A stretch of 64,000 nucleotides of DNA. Source: Paracoccaceae bacterium (GTDB lineage Bacteria; Pseudomonadota; Alphaproteobacteria; Rhodobacterales; Rhodobacteraceae). The notes beneath the pieces are model-generated. The model was not told where the DNA came from and did no database searches. It saw only the letters and a list, made by a program, of their open reading frames with translations. A program made the position numbers and the translations under genes. This document shows, piece by piece, positions 27,676 to 36,850 of the stretch. The stretch covers positions 1,798,001-1,862,000 of the forward strand of contig JANSYP010000001.1 of assembly GCA_024742405.1 (NCBI GenBank), read 5' to 3'. The first letter of the stretch is position 1, and each line of letters opens with the position of its first letter.

Positions 27676-28044
27676 ATGACCGCGCACACAGCGCCCGAAA
27701 CTGTCGAGGGTGCGCCGCTCATCAAGCCCTCGACAACGGATCATCCGCTCTACGACACGGTGGTCGAAGCCTGTCGGTCCGTCTATGACCCGGAGATTCC
27801 GGTCAACATCTATGATCTGGGGCTGGTCTACACGATCGAGATCGGCGCCGAGAACGATGTGATGGTCTTCATGACACTGACAGCGCCAGGCTGTCCCGTG
27901 GCCGGCGAAATGCCCGGCTGGGTGGCCGGCGCGATCGAACCTCTGCCCGGGGTCAAAACGGTCGATGTCCAGCTGACATGGGAGCCGCCCTGGGGGATGG
28001 AGATGATGTCGGACGAAGCCCGGCTGGAGCTGGGCTTCATGTGA
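27676..28044 (+). CDS. sufT: SufT-type Fe-S assembly factor (DUF59/MIP18 family)
   Basis: A 122-residue DUF59/MIP18-domain protein involved in maturation of Fe-S proteins. The conserved core is VVEACRSVYDPEIPVNIYDLGLVYTI, followed by MTLTAPGCPVAG with the single conserved Cys and VQLTWEPPWGMEMMSDEARLELG. The ATG at 27676 follows GAAGGAT; an ATG 18 bp upstream is unlikely. It is convergent with tpiA and lies 0.9 kb from an A-type Fe-S carrier. The main suf operon is not in the window. Confidence 0.92.
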   Translation: MTAHTAPETVEGAPLIKPSTTDHPLYDTVVEACRSVYDPEIPVNIYDLGLVYTIEIGAENDVMVFMTLTAPGCPVAGEMPGWVAGAIEPLPGVKTVDVQLTWEPPWGMEMMSDEARLELGFM

Positions 28045-28069
28045 CGCCGAGGCGCGGTGCGGGACCGGG

Positions 28070-28822
28070 TCAGTCCGCCTCGTTCAGCGCCTCGACAATC
28101 GCTCCGAAATCCGCGGCCTTGAGCGACGCGCCCCCGACCAGTGCGCCGTCGACATTCGACACCGCAAAGATCTCGGCTGCATTGGACGGCTTGACCGACC
28201 CGCCATAGAGCAAGCGCATGCCATTTGCTGCGTCCTCCCCGAACCGCGCCGCGAGGGTCGCGCGCAGGAAATCATGCACCTCGGCGATCTGCTCCAGGGT
28301 CGGGGTGCGGCCGGTGCCGATGGCCCAGACAGGCTCGTAGGCGATGACCGTCGTCTCGACGCTGACCCCCTCCGGCACAGAGTTCGACAGCTGCGTTTCC
28401 ACGATCGCCAACGTGTCGCCCGCATCCCGCTGTGCTTCGGTCTCACCCACACAGATGATCGCGCCCAGCCCAGCCCGTTCTGCCGCGTCCGCCTTGGCCG
28501 CCACCATCGCATCGGTTTCGCCATGGTCGGCCCGGCGTTCGGAATGTCCAACGATCACATAGGCCGCGCCGGCATCGACCAGCATCTCGGCCGAAACATC
28601 GCCGGTATGCGCGCCGCTCTCTGCGATATGGCAATCCTGTCCGCCGATCATGACCGGCGTTCCATCCGCGGCGGATGACGCCCTGTGAACGAGCGTTGCC
28701 GGGGGACAGATGAGCACTTCAACCGTTGTGTCGGACACCATGCCGGCCAGCGCCGTAATCTCATCGACCGAAGCCGCGAGACCGTTCATCTTCCAATTTC
28801 CCGCTGCAAGTTTGCGCCGCAT
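28070..28822 (-). CDS. tpiA: Triosephosphate isomerase
   Basis: Interconverts dihydroxyacetone phosphate and glyceraldehyde 3-phosphate in glycolysis and gluconeogenesis. The 250-residue TIM barrel keeps the catalytic residues: Lys in GNWKMNG, His in VIVGHSERR, and Glu in [11 protein letters not shown], plus the phosphate loops [11 protein letters not shown] and [10 protein letters not shown]. Full length and intact. It is a single gene, convergent with sufT at 25 bp and with the A-type carrier on the same strand upstream. Confidence 0.98.
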   Translation of the reverse strand: MRRKLAAGNWKMNGLAASVDEITALAGMVSDTTVEVLICPPATLVHRASSAADGTPVMIGGQDCHIAESGAHTGDVSAEMLVDAGAAYVIVGHSERRADHGETDAMVAAKADAAERAGLGAIICVGETEAQRDAGDTLAIVETQLSNSVPEGVSVETTVIAYEPVWAIGTGRTPTLEQIAEVHDFLRATLAARFGEDAANGMRLLYGGSVKPSNAAEIFAVSNVDGALVGGASLKAADFGAIVEALNEAD

Positions 28823-28899
28823 CTCTGACCCCTGTCTGTCGTTTCGCCTCCGACCAATCAGGTCGGCGGCGGTCGGTCAAGCTTGGGGCGAGTATCGGG

Positions 28900-29268
28900 T
28901 CAGCTCTGGCTGGTAGCCAATGTGTCGTCGAACTTGATCGACTCGCCACAACCACAGGCTTCGGTCACGTTCGGATTGCGGAATTTGAAGCCGGACTCGA
29001 GCAGCGACACTTCGTAATCGATCTCAGTGCCAAAGAGAAACATCTGCGCCATGGGCGCGATCATTACTCGTGCGCCATCCTGTTCCACCAGTTCATCAAG
29101 CGGGTCGACGTTGTCGACATACTCCATGGTGTATTCCATGCCCGCGCAGCCGCCCTTCTTGACGCCCACGCGCAGCCCCTTGGAGCCGTCTTTTTCCATC
29201 AGCTTGACGATATGCCGGGCCGCCGCCGGAGTGATCGTTACAGCCTGCTTGCCTGGAATGCCGAACAT
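28900..29268 (-). CDS. A-type Fe-S carrier (HesB/IscA/ErpA family)
   Basis: A 122-residue carrier that receives and passes on Fe-S clusters. The three conserved cysteines are present: GGCAGMEYTM and CGCGES near the C terminus, within the HesB/YadR fold (ITPAAARHIVKLMEKDG...). The start at 29268 is preferred because AAAGGAGA lies 8 bases upstream; the in-frame ATG at 29289 lies on the other side of that site. A stand-alone gene, functionally related to sufT nearby. Whether it is SufA- or ErpA-like cannot be resolved from sequence alone. Confidence 0.92.
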   Translation of the reverse strand: MFGIPGKQAVTITPAAARHIVKLMEKDGSKGLRVGVKKGGCAGMEYTMEYVDNVDPLDELVEQDGARVMIAPMAQMFLFGTEIDYEVSLLESGFKFRNPNVTEACGCGESIKFDDTLATSQS

Positions 29269-29414
29269 GCGCGGGTCTCCTTTGGCCACAAGGTAAGCTC
29301 AGGCACGCGGCGGCTCAAGCCCCGGCTGAGATTTGCAACCTTTCCGCGGCCCCTTTTTCTAGCGCAGCAGCATCGCCGTGCGGGGACGCGAGCGGCTGAC
29401 CTGCTGCAGCGGGC

Positions 29415-30410
29415 TTAACCCGTCGGGCGCAACTGCGTGATGGCAGGAACCGCGCGACCATGTGGCAGTCGGGCCAGTTGGGCCTTCAGAAACGCGTCAG
29501 ACCGGAGCTGCGCGGCCAGATCCGCCTCGCCCTGTCGCCCGACACAGGTTGCAACCCGGTCCAGAAAGCGCTGCGCAAGGGGCGCAACATCCCTGTGCGC
29601 CAGCGTCCCACGCTCCAGCGCAAGCAGAACGCCGCACTCGAAACCATCGATATCGTTGCGCGCCTTCTCCCACAAAAACTTCCGGTTTCTGCCATTCACA
29701 CCGAGATCGGAGGTTTCTTGCCGCCAAATGCGATACCCGATCGGCGTGTCCCGGAGATACGCGAAATTCGCACCCGCAGCGGCCATGCGCATCCAAGTGT
29801 GATTGTCCTCGGATGCAAATCCTCCGGGGAATCGATGCTCCAATGCGAGGGAGGTCTTTAGGGCCGCCGTCGATGGAATGATCAGACACCCCGTCTCTGC
29901 TGCCATCGGCGCGAAAACACTCGCGCCCTCCGGCGGATCGGCCCGCAGTGCCTCCATAATCTCGAGGATGTCCAGCCGCGTTTCCGCATCCGGAATGTCC
30001 CTGTCCTCGGCATCTATCGGGCGCAGACCGGTGTAAAGAAAATCGAGCCCGCGGTTTCGCAGGAAAGCCGCCTTTGTCCGCGCCAGACGCTCCGGATGGG
30101 ACAAATCATCGTTATCATTCAGCAAAACCGCATCGGCTCCGAGCGCAGCCGCACGCCGAATGGCGATGTTGCGGGCAGCACCCGCCCCGCCGGACACCAG
30201 GGTGCGCTCCAGAAAAATCCTGTCCCGCGCGCGGTCCCGCCAGCTTTCGAGCAAGGCGAACGAGGTCTCCAGGGGCGATGCGTCATCAATCACGACCGCA
30301 CTCCAATCCGGGTCGGACTGTGCGAATAACGATCGCATCGTGCGCTCAAGGAGCTCCAAATGCGTCGCGCTTTCGGCATAGTGGGTGATGACGAAGGTGA
30401 ATTTGAGCAC
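29415..30410 (-). CDS. Family 2-like glycosyltransferase
   Basis: A 331-residue GT-A fold protein. The N terminus FTFVITHYAESATHLELLERTM opens the nucleotide-sugar domain, with the VVIDDASP motif about residue 40, GAGAARNIAIRRA, and the LLNDNDDLSHPERL acidic motif (metal/UDP binding) near residue 98. No membrane segment. The start is GTG at 30410 without a strong ribosome site. The donor and acceptor are unknown. It stands alone, so it is not part of a visible polysaccharide cluster. A teichoic- or hyaluronan-type role should not be assumed. Confidence 0.85.
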   Translation of the reverse strand: MLKFTFVITHYAESATHLELLERTMRSLFAQSDPDWSAVVIDDASPLETSFALLESWRDRARDRIFLERTLVSGGAGAARNIAIRRAAALGADAVLLNDNDDLSHPERLARTKAAFLRNRGLDFLYTGLRPIDAEDRDIPDAETRLDILEIMEALRADPPEGASVFAPMAAETGCLIIPSTAALKTSLALEHRFPGGFASEDNHTWMRMAAAGANFAYLRDTPIGYRIWRQETSDLGVNGRNRKFLWEKARNDIDGFECGVLLALERGTLAHRDVAPLAQRFLDRVATCVGRQGEADLAAQLRSDAFLKAQLARLPHGRAVPAITQLRPTG

Positions 30411-30731
30411 TCTCGGAAACCACTCTGAACTGTTTCAACGCGCGATCATTCAACGAATTGGAAAACGCGCCCGCGTTTCCCATCGCCGACCGGCTCGGGC
30501 AGAAATAGCAGCTTGTTCGAACCAGCGCGATGCACGCGCGGCATTGTCGGAGAATGAGAGAATTTTCGCCGCTTTTTTGACCCAAACCGGCCAATGGTCT
30601 AACGCCGCATCCCTAGGAACCGCGCTCCATCTCGGGAAAAAAGCGCTTACACCGGTCGGTTCCCGGCGGACCCAGTGCGAAAGGGGCGCGGCACCGCGCC
30701 CCCTCGCAGTCATCGTTCAGGTAGATGTCGA
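30411..30731. other. Intergenic region upstream of sodB end, with terminator
   Basis: 321 bp between the glycosyltransferase start and the sodB stop. The only structure is a GC-rich hairpin, GGGGCGCGG (30683-30691) against CCGCGCCCC (30694-30702), followed on the minus strand by CTTTC, probably the sodB terminator. The remainder is A/T-richer and likely carries the glycosyltransferase promoter. Confidence 0.5.
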
Positions 30732-31337
30732 TCAACCGGCCAGGCGGGCGGCCACGTTTTCCCAGTTCACCAGCTTGTCGAGGAAGTTCGACAGGTAGGC
30801 GGGGCGCTTGTTGCGGAAATCGATATAGTAGGAATGCTCCCACACATCGCAGCCCAGAAGCGCCGTCTGACCAAAGCAGAGCGGGTTCACACCATTTTCG
30901 GTCTTGGTGACCTTGAGGCTGCCGTCGCTGTCCTTCACAAGCCAGCACCAGCCCGAGCCGAACTGGCCCGCGCCCGCCGCCGAAAACTGCGATTTGAACT
31001 CATCGACCGAGCCGAAAGCCTCGGTAATGGCGCTTTCCAGTTCGCCGGGCATGCCGCCGGTGCCGGGGCCCATCATCTCCCAGAACTGGTTGTGGTTCCA
31101 AAGCTGGCTGATGTTGTTGAAGATACCGTTCTGAGCCACGGAACTGGAGTCATAGGTGCCGGTGATGATCTCTTCCATGGACTTGCCGTCCCACTCGGTG
31201 CCGGCAATCAGCTTGTTGCCGTTGTCCACATAGGCCTTGTGGTGCAGGTCGTGGTGATACTCGAGCGTCTCTTTCGACATGCCGAGATCGGCAAGCGCGT
31301 CATGGGCATAGGGAAGATCGGGAAGTTCGAAAGCCAT
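30732..31337 (-). CDS. sodB: Superoxide dismutase, Fe type
   Basis: Dismutates superoxide in the cytosol. The 201-residue protein has the metal ligands His in YHHDLHH (N-terminal helix), His in LWNHNQFW, and Asp/His in DVWEHSYYIDFRN; the GSGWCWLV and AGAGQFG segments fit the iron enzyme rather than the manganese one. Full length. The leader carries a hairpin at 31370-31389 (GCGGGCT/AGCCCGC). It stands alone. Metal preference is by sequence pattern, so cambialism is possible. Confidence 0.96.
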   Translation of the reverse strand: MAFELPDLPYAHDALADLGMSKETLEYHHDLHHKAYVDNGNKLIAGTEWDGKSMEEIITGTYDSSSVAQNGIFNNISQLWNHNQFWEMMGPGTGGMPGELESAITEAFGSVDEFKSQFSAAGAGQFGSGWCWLVKDSDGSLKVTKTENGVNPLCFGQTALLGCDVWEHSYYIDFRNKRPAYLSNFLDKLVNWENVAARLAG

Positions 31338-31572
31338 TTGTTTTGATCCCTGTCTGTTGTCGAGGCTGCGCGGGCTTCATGGAGCCCGCCTTGGGGGAAG
31401 GTCAAGGCGATTAGGCTCAGAACTCTCCCACGGCCGCGCTGCTTCTAAAGGTGAACAGGCTCCCTACGGATAACAGTCACGAAATTTCCGTCTCTTGTCT
31501 TCGTCCGGCGGGACCGGATCGAGTGCCCGTGACCGCGCAAAGATCGGAGGCGCGGTTTGCTCAACTCCGTTC

Positions 31573-31983
31573 TTAGACAAGTCCATTCACTGGTTTGCAC
31601 GCACCCTTTGCGCGGAGCCTATTGGAATAGCCCTGCGGTTTCATGTCCACATGCGCCTCGCCAGTCTCCTTCTTGATGGTCATATGATAGCGCAAAGCCG
31701 TCGAGTGTTGGCCGGAACTGTTTCGAACATTGTGCCGGACCAACCGGAACCCGATTATTTCCGCATTGTCTTTGGTCTTTCGTACCCGGACCGAAACTCC
31801 CTTGTTCTCCGGTCGGGACAAGTCATAAAGCGTGGCTTTCCTGCTCGCGTCCGAAAAGAAGATCTGGAAAAGAGGAGGCACCCATCCCCCGTAGTTTGGG
31901 CTGAACGAGCACAAGTAGGAGCCCGCATAAGCTCCGCTGAAACCAGCGAAAAACACGACTATAGATAAAAGAAGCACTTTCAT
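31573..31983 (-). CDS. Small exported hypothetical protein (A/T-richer)
   Basis: A 136-residue protein with a clear signal peptide (KVLLLSIVVFFAGFSGAYAG, cleavage about residue 20). The mature part is basic, with two Cys (SYLCSF and KGACKP) near its ends that could form a disulfide, and beta-rich segments such as GFRLVRHNVRNSSG and ALRYHMTIKK. TAAGGAAA precedes the ATG at 31983. Base composition is clearly A/T-richer than its neighbours, with codons such as AAA and ATA, suggesting transfer from elsewhere. No family recognised. It lies between sodB and the sox operon. Confidence 0.7.
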   Translation of the reverse strand: MKVLLLSIVVFFAGFSGAYAGSYLCSFSPNYGGWVPPLFQIFFSDASRKATLYDLSRPENKGVSVRVRKTKDNAEIIGFRLVRHNVRNSSGQHSTALRYHMTIKKETGEAHVDMKPQGYSNRLRAKGACKPVNGLV

Positions 31984-32068
31984 AGAATTTTCCTTAGACA
32001 CAAATGAAATGAATCTACGCGCACCCTTCCATTAAGTTCAGATCTAGGCAGGCTGAGTTACGCCAGAG

Positions 32069-32608
32069 TTAAAGCGACATGCCTGCGTCAAATTGGGTGG
32101 CTGCTGTATTCAGTGCCGTTTCCGCGTAGTCCGCGACCGAGCGGAAACAGATCAGTTCGAACGCCTCCGGCCCCGTCATCCAGAGGGCGCAGGCCACCTG
32201 CGCAAGCCGGGTGCGGCGGATCTCGCCCGGCTCGAAGCGGCCGGGGGCCAGATCAACTGGGCAGAGTTTGGCCAGCGTTTGCCGTGACGTTGGCCCCGCA
32301 ATAGCAAAGCGCGCACGGGCGTCCGACACCTCCGCCACCAGCATATGCTCCCCTGCGCAGGCCTCGGCCATCTGCGCGGCGAGCGCCGCGGCCCGCTCCG
32401 GAGGGCAGAGGATCAGAAGCTCATCAGGCGACATCCAGGCCACCTGCCCCGCCTCGGTGTCGGCGATCCGCCGCATCTCGGGCATCGCAAGCCCCACCAT
32501 CCCCAGCAGATCCACGGCCTCCTGCGCCTCCAGATCGGCACGCAAGGTGATCATGCCGCCCTGGGGCAGCCGTTCGACCCGGGTTATCGCAACGGTGTGT
32601 TCAGCCAT
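32069..32608 (-). CDS. soxG: Sarcosine oxidase subunit gamma
   Basis: Subunit of heterotetrameric sarcosine oxidase, which demethylates sarcosine to glycine with formation of 5,10-methylene-THF and H2O2. The 179-residue protein shows the GcvT-like small fold: GGMITLRADL, VAWMSPDELLILCP, AEVSDARARFAIAGPTSRQTLAKL, and ELICFRSVADYAETAL. It overlaps the soxA stop by 8 bp, so it is coupled to soxA. Last gene of soxB-(inserts)-soxD-soxA-soxG. Confidence 0.9.
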   Translation of the reverse strand: MAEHTVAITRVERLPQGGMITLRADLEAQEAVDLLGMVGLAMPEMRRIADTEAGQVAWMSPDELLILCPPERAAALAAQMAEACAGEHMLVAEVSDARARFAIAGPTSRQTLAKLCPVDLAPGRFEPGEIRRTRLAQVACALWMTGPEAFELICFRSVADYAETALNTAATQFDAGMSL

Positions 32609-35558
32609 GGAGCCGCTCCCCCTCGGGATCGTAGAACACTGGCGATGCGATGCGCGCCTTGGTGACCCCGCCGCCGATGAGCGGAAAGTCCAGCACCTCG
32701 CCCATGCGTTCTGGCCCGCGCTGCACCAGCCCCATGGCAATGCCCCGCTCCAATGTGGGCGAGCGATAGCTCGACGTGACCCGCCCGATCATGTTGCGCT
32801 GGCCCAGTTCATTGTTGCCTTCGGTCACCGCATAGGCACCATCGGGCAGGACCGTGCCGTCGAGCGTCTCCAGCCCCACGAGTTTCCAGCGTTCAGGGTC
32901 GGTCATATGGGCCCGCGCCTGGGCCGCCTTGCCGAGATAGTCGGTCTTCTTCTTGGAAATCGCCCAGTCGAGGCCGAGATCCTGCGGGATCACCGTCCCG
33001 TCGGTCTCGTCCCCGATCATGATGAAGCCCTTTTCGGCGCGCAGAACATGGAGCGCTTCGGTCCCGTAGGGCGCCACGCCCAGATCGGCGCCCTCCGCCA
33101 CCAGCCGCTCCCAGAGCTCCAGACCCCGTCCGGCAGGCACCGCGATCTCATAGCTCAGCTCGCCGGAAAATGAGATACGGAAGACCCGCGCCGGAATGCC
33201 AGCGATCTCGCCCTCCGCCCAACGCATGAAGGGCAACGCCTCTGCGCTCAGGTCCATGCCGCCGAGCCGCTCCAGCAAAGTGCGGGCGTTCGGTCCGACC
33301 ACCGCGATCTGCGCGAACTGCTCCGTCAGGTTCTGGGTCCAGACCTTCCAGTCCCACCATTCCGTCTGCAGCCAGTCTTCCATATGTCCGTGGATATTGT
33401 CCGCCCCACCGGTCGTGGTGTGGCAGAGCCAGGTGTCGTCGTCGATCCGGGCGACGACGCCATCATCCATGAGAAAGCCGTTTTCGGAACACATCAGCCC
33501 GTAGCGGCAGCGCCCCGGCGCCAGCGTGCTCATCATGTTGGTGTAGAGCATGTCGAGGAACCGGCCAGCATCCGGTCCCTTCACCAGGATCTTGCCCAGG
33601 GTCGAGGCGTCGAGCAGCCCGACCTCCCGACGCACACTGAGGATCTCTCGGGCCACGGCATCCTCCATGCTTTCACCCGAGCGCTGGAAGCAATAGGGCC
33701 GCCGCCAGTGGCCCACTGGCTCCCAGTGAGCACCATGGCTCTCATGCCAGGCGTCCATCGGCGTCTTGCGGAGCGGCTGAAAGATCGGCCCCCGCGCCTC
33801 GCCCGCGATCGAGCCCATGTTGAGCGGCACGTAAGGCGGGCGGAAGGTCGTGGTGCCGACCTGCGGGATCTCGCGGCCCAACGCATCGCCCAGTACCGCG
33901 AGCCCGTTGACGTTGCTCAGCTTGCCCTGATCCGTGGCCATCCCGAGCGTCGTGTAGCGCTTGGCATGCTCGACGCTCTCGAAGCCCTCGCGGGCGGCAA
34001 GCTGCACATCGCTGACTTTGACATCGTTCTGGAAGTCGAGCCATGTCTTCTCACGCAGCTTCACCGGCGCCTGGGCCGGCATCCGCCAGACCGGCGCGAT
34101 GAGCGCCTCCGTGGCCGCCGGGATCGGTGTGCCGGCTGCGTCCGCCTGTGCCGCCGCGCTCTCCAGATGCCCGTTCGCGGCGCCCACTGCAAAGACGAAA
34201 GGCGTGCCATCGACGCTCATGGGCGCGCGCTCCGGGTCCGGCCGGAAGAATGCCTGATCGGCGTCCCAGGTCAGCTTGCCGCCGCACTGGCTGAAGAGGT
34301 GAACGGCAGGTGACCAGCCGCCAGACATCGCAACCGCGTCGCATCGGATCTCTTCGGTCATCGTACCATCGCCGGACTGCGGGCAGAGCCGCACGCCGGT
34401 GACCCGCTTACCGCCGACCACCTGCGCGATTCCGGTGCCGAAGGCGATCCGCAGTCCGGCCTCGCGCACCGCGGCGATCAGCGGGCTGTCGGTTTCGGCG
34501 CGCGCATCGATGATCGCAGGCACAGCCTGTCCGGCCGCGTGCAGGGCCAGCGCCGTGCGGTAGGCGTCATCATTGTTGGTGACGACCACCGTCCGCGCGC
34601 CGGCCACCACCGCGAAATCGGCCAGATAGTCGCGCACCGCGCCGGCCAGCATCACGCCGGGGATGTCGTTGCCCGCGAAGCTCAGGGGCCGCTCGATGGC
34701 GCCGGCGGCCACCTCGACCCAGTCGGTTCGTATCCGCCAGAGCCGCTCGCGCGATGTGCTGCTCCCGGGCCGGTGGCCCGGCACCGGTTGGGCGGCCAAG
34801 ACATAGCCATGGTCATAGACGCCGCTCACCATCACACCGGTATGGAGCGCCACATTTGGCATCGCCTCGAGCCGGGCCACGGCGCCCGCGATCCAGTCCG
34901 CCGCGGGCTGTCCGTCGACGTCGTCGCCGTCGATGGCAGCCCGTCCGCCCCAGACCGGCGCCTGCTCCAGCAGCAGCACGCGCGCGCCGCTTTCTCCGGC
35001 TTTCAAAGCCGCCTGCAACCCGGCGATCCCACCACCTGCAATCAGCACATCGCAGAAGCGGTAGAAATGCTCATAGCGGTCACCGTCGGGCTCCTTGGGG
35101 GCGCGGCCAAGCCCGGCGGATTGGCGGATGAAAGGCTCGAAGAGATGTTTCCAGGCCGGACGGGGATGGATGAAGGTCTTGTAGTAGAAGCCCGCCGGCA
35201 GAAAGCGGCTGAGCAGCCCGTTGACCGCGCCGGCGTCGGTCTCGAGGCTGGGCCAGTGGTTCTGACTCTCTGCCTCCAGCCCTTCGGTGAGCGGCGTGAC
35301 AGTGGCGCGCTGGTTGGGTTCGAAAAAGGGTCCCGCACCGATATTCATCAGCGCGTTGGGTTCCTCATGGCCGCGGGCGACGACGCCGCGTGGGCGGTGA
35401 TACTTGAAGGACCGGCCCATGAGCATCTGGTCCGACGCCAAGAGCGCCGACGCCAGCGTGTCCCCCGCAAAGCCCCGGAAGCCTTTGCCGTTAAAGGAAA
35501 AATCCATCGGCGCAGCGCGGTCGATCAGACGACCGCCAGTGTCGAGACGGTGGGCCAT
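32601..35558 (-). CDS. soxA: Sarcosine oxidase subunit alpha
   Basis: A 985-residue subunit that binds NAD+ and carries the folate domain. Residues 1-100 resemble the 2Fe-2S-like module (Fer2_4), about 160-420 form a Rossmann/FAD-type domain with GGGIAGLQAALKAGE, and the C-terminal 400 residues are GcvT-like (RREVGLLDASTLGKILVKG, LRAEKGFIMIGDETDG). The start at 35558 shares a base with the soxD stop (TGATG), so it is coupled; a longer in-frame extension to 35687 shadows soxD. Sequence is intact. Confidence 0.95.
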   Translation of the reverse strand: MAHRLDTGGRLIDRAAPMDFSFNGKGFRGFAGDTLASALLASDQMLMGRSFKYHRPRGVVARGHEEPNALMNIGAGPFFEPNQRATVTPLTEGLEAESQNHWPSLETDAGAVNGLLSRFLPAGFYYKTFIHPRPAWKHLFEPFIRQSAGLGRAPKEPDGDRYEHFYRFCDVLIAGGGIAGLQAALKAGESGARVLLLEQAPVWGGRAAIDGDDVDGQPAADWIAGAVARLEAMPNVALHTGVMVSGVYDHGYVLAAQPVPGHRPGSSTSRERLWRIRTDWVEVAAGAIERPLSFAGNDIPGVMLAGAVRDYLADFAVVAGARTVVVTNNDDAYRTALALHAAGQAVPAIIDARAETDSPLIAAVREAGLRIAFGTGIAQVVGGKRVTGVRLCPQSGDGTMTEEIRCDAVAMSGGWSPAVHLFSQCGGKLTWDADQAFFRPDPERAPMSVDGTPFVFAVGAANGHLESAAAQADAAGTPIPAATEALIAPVWRMPAQAPVKLREKTWLDFQNDVKVSDVQLAAREGFESVEHAKRYTTLGMATDQGKLSNVNGLAVLGDALGREIPQVGTTTFRPPYVPLNMGSIAGEARGPIFQPLRKTPMDAWHESHGAHWEPVGHWRRPYCFQRSGESMEDAVAREILSVRREVGLLDASTLGKILVKGPDAGRFLDMLYTNMMSTLAPGRCRYGLMCSENGFLMDDGVVARIDDDTWLCHTTTGGADNIHGHMEDWLQTEWWDWKVWTQNLTEQFAQIAVVGPNARTLLERLGGMDLSAEALPFMRWAEGEIAGIPARVFRISFSGELSYEIAVPAGRGLELWERLVAEGADLGVAPYGTEALHVLRAEKGFIMIGDETDGTVIPQDLGLDWAISKKKTDYLGKAAQARAHMTDPERWKLVGLETLDGTVLPDGAYAVTEGNNELGQRNMIGRVTSSYRSPTLERGIAMGLVQRGPERMGEVLDFPLIGGGVTKARIASPVFYDPEGERLHG

Positions 35559-35878
35559 CAGGCGGGCTCCCAGCCGGGCCGCTTGGTGCGGATGGTGTCG
35601 ATCAGTTCGGGGGGCGGTGCGGAGACCTGTGCGGGATAGGTGCCGAAAACCTCCATCGTGACGGTGTCGCGCGCCGCAAGAAACCACTTGCCGCAGCCAT
35701 AGGCATGGCGCCAGCGCTCGAAATGCACGCCCTTGGGGTTGGCGCGGTGGAACAGATAGGCCTCCAACGCGTCGTCCCCCTCGCCCGGACCCGCGCGGGT
35801 CAGATGCGCCGCGCCGCCGGGGGCGAATTCGGTCTCTTCAGCGGTCACGCCGCAATAAGGACAGGTCAGAAGAAGCAT
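35558..35878 (-). CDS. soxD: Sarcosine oxidase subunit delta
   Basis: A 106-residue zinc-binding subunit. The ligands are visible: CPYCG at residues 6-10 and AYGCGKWF with the third Cys, with the conserved HFERWRHAYGCGKWFLAARDT block. It lies directly before soxA, overlapping it by one base. Purine-rich GGGGGG precedes the ATG. It is separated from soxB by a TfoX-like gene and a short exported peptide. Confidence 0.93.
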   Translation of the reverse strand: MLLLTCPYCGVTAEETEFAPGGAAHLTRAGPGEGDDALEAYLFHRANPKGVHFERWRHAYGCGKWFLAARDTVTMEVFGTYPAQVSAPPPELIDTIRTKRPGWEPA

Positions 35879-35969
35879 GGCGCCCCCCGGTTTTCGCTGG
35901 GCTGCATCGCGTCGGTATCACGTCGGTAAAGCGTCGGTGGAACCGTCGGCAGCATGGTCATCGTCACAC

Positions 35970-36311
35970 TCATTTCGGGGGCAGGCTTCCGGCATGGTCG
36001 AGCGCCATCCGGGTGAGCGTCTCGCGTGTCTCGTCATCGCCGAAACTGTCGGCAGGAAAATCGACCATCCCGCCCATCTTGCGCCCGGTAAAGCTCATCG
36101 CCTCGACGCCCGGCAGGGCCATCGCCGCGGGCTCGGACGGTTTGCCGACGCGGTACATCGCGCCCTGCTTGCCGATGCCGCAGACCATGTTGCCGTTGAC
36201 CAGAAAGCAGATCCCGCCGAACATCTTTCTCTCGGAAAGCCCGTGGGCGTTGCCCGACGCCGCGCCGAGGTCGGCGCGCATCTGCTCGGCAAGCGTCTCG
36301 TCATAGGCCAT
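35970..36311 (-). CDS. TfoX/Sxy N-terminal domain protein
   Basis: A 113-residue protein of the TfoX N-terminal domain family: ERKMFGGICFLVNGNMVCGIGKQGAMYRVG and AMSFTGRKMGGMVDFPADS are the hallmarks. Full-length TfoX/Sxy of gammaproteobacteria (about 200 residues) promotes competence; this short form lacks the C-terminal domain and its role is unknown. It is embedded within the sarcosine oxidase operon between soxB and soxD on the same strand, so it is probably co-transcribed, with no clear functional link. Confidence 0.9.
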   Translation of the reverse strand: MAYDETLAEQMRADLGAASGNAHGLSERKMFGGICFLVNGNMVCGIGKQGAMYRVGKPSEPAAMALPGVEAMSFTGRKMGGMVDFPADSFGDDETRETLTRMALDHAGSLPPK

Positions 36312-36442
36312 GGTGGGCTCGCGGAGCTGCCGAACCGGCGCATAGCGACTGTGCGCGCGCCAAACGGCCCGCGCCCTGTTGAAGGTTCGGAGCTTTAATA
36401 GGCGCGGCCCGGCTGGCGTGGGGCCTTAGCCGGAGGGCGGAC

Positions 36443-36589
36443 CTACCAGTTCGGGTAGACGACCACGCTGCGGGGCGCCGGATCGCCGAGCCCCTGCCCT
36501 GTGATGATGCCGTGACCGGCTGTCGCAAACAGCAGACAGGCCAGTGCGCCTGCAGCGAACCCGGCCATCGCCGGTACCTTCTTAAGCAT
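36443..36589 (-). CDS. 48-residue exported peptide inside the sox operon
   Basis: A short gene with a very good ribosome site: AGAGGGAGC lies 8 bases before the ATG. The product starts MLKKVPAMAGFAAGALACLLF, a signal-peptide-like helix with LFATAGHG as a possible cleavage region, and ends in a Gly/Pro/Val-rich tail finishing VVVYPNW. A Cys at residue 18 could also make it a lipoprotein, but the lipobox is poor. It lies between soxB and the TfoX-like gene, 131 bp from the latter. No family recognised. The frame is too short to be statistically certain. Confidence 0.6.
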   Translation of the reverse strand: MLKKVPAMAGFAAGALACLLFATAGHGIITGQGLGDPAPRSVVVYPNW

Positions 36590-36850
36590 TGTTGGTGCTC
36601 CCTCTGTCTCGCCCAGGCGGGAACTAAGACAGGGGGGCTGACCTTCAAGTGCAGCGCTGGATCACCTGTAATCAACATGCGCAGGATCTCGACACCGTCG
36701 CATGTGCGTTTGCGCAACCGCTTGCCGCTGGACCTGCCCGAGACGCCCCGCGGCTCGGGCAGCGCCCGTCCGCCCCCCAGGCGGGCGCGATTGCGCCCCC
36801 CTCGGACGGACGCGGCCCTCCGAAACGAAGCTTGATCGCCGCCAGGGGCA

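Noticed and set aside
30505-30535. GTTCGAACC resembling a tRNA T-loop
   Set aside because: No acceptor, D or anticodon stem can be folded around it.
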